Shown here in pieces: positions 60,197 through 64,000 of a stretch of DNA of 64,000 bases (position 1 is its first letter; each line of letters starts with the position of its first letter). Source of the stretch: Lentisphaerota bacterium (GTDB lineage: Bacteria; Verrucomicrobiota; Lentisphaeria; Victivallales; Victivallaceae); contig SUWF01000010.1 of NCBI GenBank assembly GCA_015061575.1, positions 16,261 through 80,260 on the forward strand, given 5' to 3'. The translations under genes were made by a program, and so were the position numbers. The notes below the pieces were generated by a model. It was given only the letters and a program-made list of their open reading frames with translations, was not told where the DNA came from and did no database searches.

Positions 60197-63100
60197 ATGG
60201 CAGGCAGTAGTTATATCGTATCAAGCGGAGCATTCTCCAGCGGTATTGAGTTGAACGAAAAAGATTATCTGTATGTTTTGAGCGGCGGAGTCAATACTTC
60301 TGCTGTCGTCAATTCCGGCGGTATGCTGTTAGTTTCCGGTGGGGGCGCTGATTACGGAGCCGTGGTTAATTCCGATGGTGTCCTGCACGGTTTCGGCTAT
60401 GTGGGCGGTGCCAAGCTTGAAGATGGCGGTCTTGCTTACGTTTACACTTACGGTTCAGCCAATAATATTACAGTCAAGAGTAATGCGGAAATGGTCGTAC
60501 TGACTGGCGGCAAAGCAGATGGGGTTAAAGTTGCTTCCGGCGGTTCGCTTATTGTCAGCTCCGGAGCATCAGCTTCGACAGTGACTGTTGAATCCGGCGG
60601 ATTTATTGAAATCAACCTGGCCAGTAATACCAGCATGACCGGGACGTCTGCCGGGACAGGTTTTAGCTATTTCATGTCGGCAAATGGTATCAATATCGAT
60701 GCGACCAAGGCGCTGAATATTTACGATGGAGCTTTGGGCAACACGTTGCGGGTCAATCTGCACGGCAAGATGAATGTTTATGCCGGCGGCAGTGCCAACG
60801 TTGTCGAAGTTACCAGCGGCGGCGATGTGCAGATCCACGACGGCGGCAAAGCTAACCGCTTCGATGTCAAAAACGGTGGCAGCGTGACTGTTCATGCCGG
60901 TGGATACATCGAAGGGGCCGCAGTTTCCGGAACCCGCAGCAAAAACGGTGTGCTGGAAGTATCCGGTTCGGCCTACCGTACAGTGGTTTCTTCCGGCGGC
61001 CGGTTGGATGTTGCCGAAAGTGGTCATGTCAACAGTTCGGTCATCTCTTCCGGCGGCAGTATCAAGGTACTCAGTGGCGCAGTTGCACTGCAGACCGAAG
61101 TCGGATCTTCCGGCAGTATGGTCATCAATGGCGGCGTTACCGAACAGACCACGGTGGGCTGGCGCGGCGAAATGATCGTATCCAACGGTTCGGCAGTGGA
61201 TGCCGTACTTAATTCCAGCAGCTATATGGCGGTATATTCCGGCGGGGCGAGCATCAACTTTGCGGCGGCTACCGGAGCTCGTTTTGGCGTGCATGTTGCT
61301 CCGGGTACTTACCTGAGCGGTACCAGCAAAACCGGCGACGGAACGCTGGCGACGGTGCTTTTGGAAAACGGCATTTTCAAGGATTTGACCTATTCCGGTA
61401 ATTTGTGGGTGCATGATAGCGGACGGGCTGAAAATCTGACGGTCATCAGCGGTACCGGAAAAGTTTACTCCGGCGGACAGGCCAGCAATATTACGCTGCA
61501 GGAAGTGAATATGACCGTTTCCAAGGGTGGCAGTATGAGCGATGTGGAAGTCCACAGCGCCGGAAAACTCCATGTTAACGATGGCGGCTATGTGAGCGAA
61601 GCGGTGGTCAGCCGCGGCGGCGAAATGTATGTATCCAACAACGCTTCTGCGGATAAAATGACGGTGGCATCCAATGCCCAAGTGTGGGTTTCCAGCGGTG
61701 CTGCAGTCGGCGAAATGACGATCCTGAATGGCGGTTATATCAACGGTATCAAAGTGTTGACCGATAATAGCTGCAGCGGCAGTGTCAATATATCCAGTGC
61801 GCTGGTATCGGCGGTCAGCAATTCGCTGGTCAGCAATTTTACCGGCACGGCAGTATCTTATCATGCGCTGCTTGATGGTGCGCAGAGTGCGTCGGTTGTA
61901 GAAGTCCGCTACGGTGGCCTGACGGTGGTCAATGGCGCCAGTGCCAGCAATGTGACGGTCAATTCTTCCGGGGTGGTCAGTGCGATCGGCAGCGCTACAG
62001 CGCTGGATTCGGTCAAGGTCAATGCCAGCGGCTATGTGTTGCTGTTGGCTAATGCTGTTGGCAACAATATTGAAATTACCGATGGCGGCTGGGCCGAAGT
62101 TATATACGGCGGCCGGATAACCAATTCGCTGGTCAGCGATGGCGGCTGTTTGCAGCTCGATGAAAGCGCTGTGGCCGATGCTGTAACGGTATCGGCCGGT
62201 GGAGCGATCGATATTTATTCAACTGCCAAATTTACCGGGATCACGGCGGAAACCGGTGCCTGGGTGAATGGTTTTGAACTTAAAGAACAGAATGTCTACA
62301 ACGACAAGCTGATCATTAAAAATGCCGCCGCCGGAAGCGCAGTTTTGATGGCCAATCAAATGGGTGTGGACATTACCATTGATGCCGGAGCGGTTGCCGT
62401 GGTCGAAACCGGCGCCGTGCTCTCCAATGTGAGCGTGGGCAAAAATGGTGAACTGCAGCTGAACCACGGCGCAGTGCTGACTGGTTCGATCACTTTGAGT
62501 GAAGGCGCTTATGTCAATGCGCTTGGCGGCAGTCTGGTTGTCTTTGATGTCAGCAGCTGCACTATTTCCAGTGATGTGCTGCTAAATGATCTCTCGCTGC
62601 TGTATGGTTCGCCGGATTACTCCATTCTGGTCGATGCCATGCAGGGCAACGGCACTTACAAACTGGCCAATAATGCCAAGAATTTCCTGGAAACTGTGAC
62701 CATTGGTGATAAAGATGGTGAATACGGAGAAATTTCGGTCAACGGCCGGGCGTTCTATCACCACGATATGACTTACCGGCTGGAAAATATTGCCGGCAAG
62801 CTGACGCTGACGGTTGCGGGTTCGCCGACCTATATGACCGGCGACTTTGACGGCTCCGGCAGCGATATGCTGGTGAACTGCACTGCTGATGGGCAGGTTG
62901 GTATCTACAGTCAGGGCGAGTTGTGGAAGACGGTGACTCTGGATGAAGGCATGTCGGTATTTGGCGTGGGCGACTTTAACGCCGATGGTATTGCTGATTT
63001 GCTGCTCAAGGACGCTGCGCAGGGCATTTATGCCGGATTCGGTGACGGCAGCGGCAGTTTTGAAGTCAAGCTGCTGGGCAATCGTACTGCAGGTTGGCGT

Positions 63101-63739
63101 CTGGCCGGGATCGGCGATTTCGATAACGACGGCTATGATGATGTGATGTTTGCCAAAGATGATGCCGCATCTGAACAACTCGGGCTGTTCGGCTACTGGG
63201 ATCTGGGCAAAGAATCCAATAATTGGGCTTTGGTAGATGGTTATGACAACAGCTGGGAAGTTATCGCCAGTGGCGACTTCAACGGTGACGGCACTACTGA
63301 TATGCTGTGGAAAAACGATTTTATCGGCGATGAATCCATGCATTTCAACGGCTATTGCACCTGGTCGATGAACCCGGTCGACAACCCGGTGTGGCAGATG
63401 GTCAGCATTGCCAATCCGTTTGAATGGAATTTCCTTACTGTGGGCGATTTCAACGGCGACGGCACCGATGATATTGCCATGATCAACGGCGAAGGTATGG
63501 TCGGCATCTGGACGATGAACAAAGGTACAGTAGCGATTGCTGACGGCGATACTGCCAGCTGGACGATCCTGAACAAGGTGGACGATCCGGAAGCCTGGAC
63601 GCTGGCCGAAGTGGGTGACTTCAACGGCGATGGTACCGATGATATTGCCTGGTGCAACGTGGAAACCGGGCTTTGCGGATATTGGCAGATCGAAAATAAC
63701 CAGACCAAGAGCTGGAATGTGATCGCCAATCTGGCCTGA
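60197..63739 (+). CDS. Giant AIDA-repeat protein with C-terminal FG-GAP/VCBS repeats, no signal peptide
   Basis: A 1180-residue, Gly/Ser/Val-rich protein. Residues 1-850 are about 40 imperfect repeats of about 20 residues of the type xxVxSGGxxxVxxGGxAxx, the AIDA pattern of right-handed beta-helix adhesins. Residues about 880-1180 carry six FG-GAP-like calcium loops (GDFDGSGSD, GDFNADGIAD, GDFDNDGYDD, GDFNGDGTTD, GDFNGDGTDD twice). It starts directly with repeat sequence (MAGSSYIVSSGAFSSGI); no Sec signal, no lipobox and no C-terminal autotransporter barrel are visible. AAAGGAAAAC precedes the ATG. A surface or secreted adhesin is the natural guess, but the export route is unclear; a type I-like route could be possible. 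Confidence 0.85.
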   Translation: MAGSSYIVSSGAFSSGIELNEKDYLYVLSGGVNTSAVVNSGGMLLVSGGGADYGAVVNSDGVLHGFGYVGGAKLEDGGLAYVYTYGSANNITVKSNAEMVVLTGGKADGVKVASGGSLIVSSGASASTVTVESGGFIEINLASNTSMTGTSAGTGFSYFMSANGINIDATKALNIYDGALGNTLRVNLHGKMNVYAGGSANVVEVTSGGDVQIHDGGKANRFDVKNGGSVTVHAGGYIEGAAVSGTRSKNGVLEVSGSAYRTVVSSGGRLDVAESGHVNSSVISSGGSIKVLSGAVALQTEVGSSGSMVINGGVTEQTTVGWRGEMIVSNGSAVDAVLNSSSYMAVYSGGASINFAAATGARFGVHVAPGTYLSGTSKTGDGTLATVLLENGIFKDLTYSGNLWVHDSGRAENLTVISGTGKVYSGGQASNITLQEVNMTVSKGGSMSDVEVHSAGKLHVNDGGYVSEAVVSRGGEMYVSNNASADKMTVASNAQVWVSSGAAVGEMTILNGGYINGIKVLTDNSCSGSVNISSALVSAVSNSLVSNFTGTAVSYHALLDGAQSASVVEVRYGGLTVVNGASASNVTVNSSGVVSAIGSATALDSVKVNASGYVLLLANAVGNNIEITDGGWAEVIYGGRITNSLVSDGGCLQLDESAVADAVTVSAGGAIDIYSTAKFTGITAETGAWVNGFELKEQNVYNDKLIIKNAAAGSAVLMANQMGVDITIDAGAVAVVETGAVLSNVSVGKNGELQLNHGAVLTGSITLSEGAYVNALGGSLVVFDVSSCTISSDVLLNDLSLLYGSPDYSILVDAMQGNGTYKLANNAKNFLETVTIGDKDGEYGEISVNGRAFYHHDMTYRLENIAGKLTLTVAGSPTYMTGDFDGSGSDMLVNCTADGQVGIYSQGELWKTVTLDEGMSVFGVGDFNADGIADLLLKDAAQGIYAGFGDGSGSFEVKLLGNRTAGWRLAGIGDFDNDGYDDVMFAKDDAASEQLGLFGYWDLGKESNNWALVDGYDNSWEVIASGDFNGDGTTDMLWKNDFIGDESMHFNGYCTWSMNPVDNPVWQMVSIANPFEWNFLTVGDFNGDGTDDIAMINGEGMVGIWTMNKGTVAIADGDTASWTILNKVDDPEAWTLAEVGDFNGDGTDDIAWCNVETGLCGYWQIENNQTKSWNVIANLA

Positions 63740-63763
63740 TTTTTCCAATAATCAAATAAGCTG

Positions 63764-63799
63764 AAAGGTTGCTGCAAAAACTGCAGCAGCCTTTTTTTA
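63764..63799 (+). terminator. Intrinsic terminator after the AIDA/FG-GAP gene
   Basis: AAGGTTGCTGCA and TGCAGCAGCCTT form a stem with a short A-rich loop, then TTTTT. Confidence 0.85.
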
Positions 63800-64000
63800 T
63801 GCAGTATCGCAGTATTGCTGTATTGCCGAAAAAAATAGCGCCACGTTGGCTTGTTTGACCCCAATAAAAACGGGGCTGTTGCAAAACCTCGCAAAATAAA
63901 TAGCATGTTCAATTTTATAATTTGAGCAGGATTTGGGACTGAAAGCAAATCTTATGGCCTGTTTTTTGCACCAACTTTACCAATATTTACTGTCAGCTCA
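63800..64000. other. Window end without a supported gene
   Basis: No supported reading frame in the last 200 bp. A hairpin CCCC/GGGG (63860-63878) and the string GGGGCTGTTGCAAAAC (63875-63890) are seen; the latter resembles ends of some insertion sequences, but no transposase frame is present. Confidence 0.4.

Noticed and set aside
60569..61864. 431-residue frame antisense to the AIDA repeats
   Set aside because: Its apparent repeats are the reverse complement of the AIDA repeats; no start signals.
60197..62580. DNA-level repeats inside the AIDA gene as a mobile or satellite repeat
   Set aside because: The repetition is at protein level with diverged codons; it is explained by the beta-helix repeats.

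Overview
The window most likely comes from a Lentisphaerota (Victivallales-type) bacterium of the PVC superphylum. The grounds are: two prepilin-like proteins with the lineage-typical [17 protein letters not shown] start, a eukaryote-like UDP-sugar pyrophosphorylase, several ceramidase-family paralogues, a GH20-type enzyme without a signal peptide, and AIDA-repeat/FG-GAP and LamG-like surface proteins among ordinary Gram-negative housekeeping genes (murJ, ftsW, tolC-type efflux). The lineage is inferred from gene content only; there is no rRNA gene in the window. Promoters resemble sigma-70 sites (TTGACA/TTGCAT, 16-17 bp, TATATT/TATTTT) and most starts carry a GGAG-type ribosome binding site.

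Layout. 1-2.5 kb (minus): UDP-sugar pyrophosphorylase, a small unknown gene and the start of ftsW, cut by the window edge. 2.7-8.5 kb (plus): valS, dapA, a DegT aminotransferase and a DedA membrane protein. 8.5-9.5 kb (minus): amidohydrolase. 9.6-25.7 kb (plus): tRNA-Lys with rpmB, an MFS exporter, mazG, an exported unknown, a YkgJ cysteine-cluster protein, gmk-coaC-folD, a GH20 family enzyme, an orphan EIIA-Ntr-like protein, a zinc-ribbon protein, secA, a PurS-PurL fusion and dus. 25.7-29.1 kb (minus): nadE and murJ. 29.2-32.8 kb (plus): a two-part cobalamin methionine synthase (separate reactivation-domain protein plus metH) and an acidic zinc-ribbon protein.

33-50.7 kb is more accessory. 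It holds a prepilin-like protein, a large secreted TIM-barrel/LamG-like protein, a 470-bp repeat-rich gap, a terminase-small-subunit-like DNA-binding protein, a ROK repressor with a second DegT aminotransferase, a TTG-initiated HTH protein, another prepilin-like protein, nadA, a FUSC-HlyD-TolC efflux operon whose TolC gene is frameshifted in an A8 tract, two tandem ceramidase-like genes, hslO and a NifU-type Fe-S protein. 50.7-56.2 kb (plus): DUF1805, pdxB, an O-antigen-ligase-like protein, a third ceramidase-like gene and mutM in a compact row. 56.2-60 kb: a FadR-type regulator divergent from an SDR/aldo-keto reductase pair, then azlCD. 60.2-63.7 kb: a 1180-residue AIDA/FG-GAP repeat protein without a signal peptide.

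The most noteworthy items are: three covarying nested hairpins at 36.6-37.0 kb; the ceramidase-family paralogues that keep the zinc ligands but lose the catalytic serine motif; the A8 frameshift in the TolC gene; the split MetH whose first gene may be leaderless; the AIDA/FG-GAP protein; and a 15-bp inverted repeat pair flanking the promoter of the GntR regulator. I did not find a CRISPR array, an intact prophage, a transposase gene or an obvious defence system.
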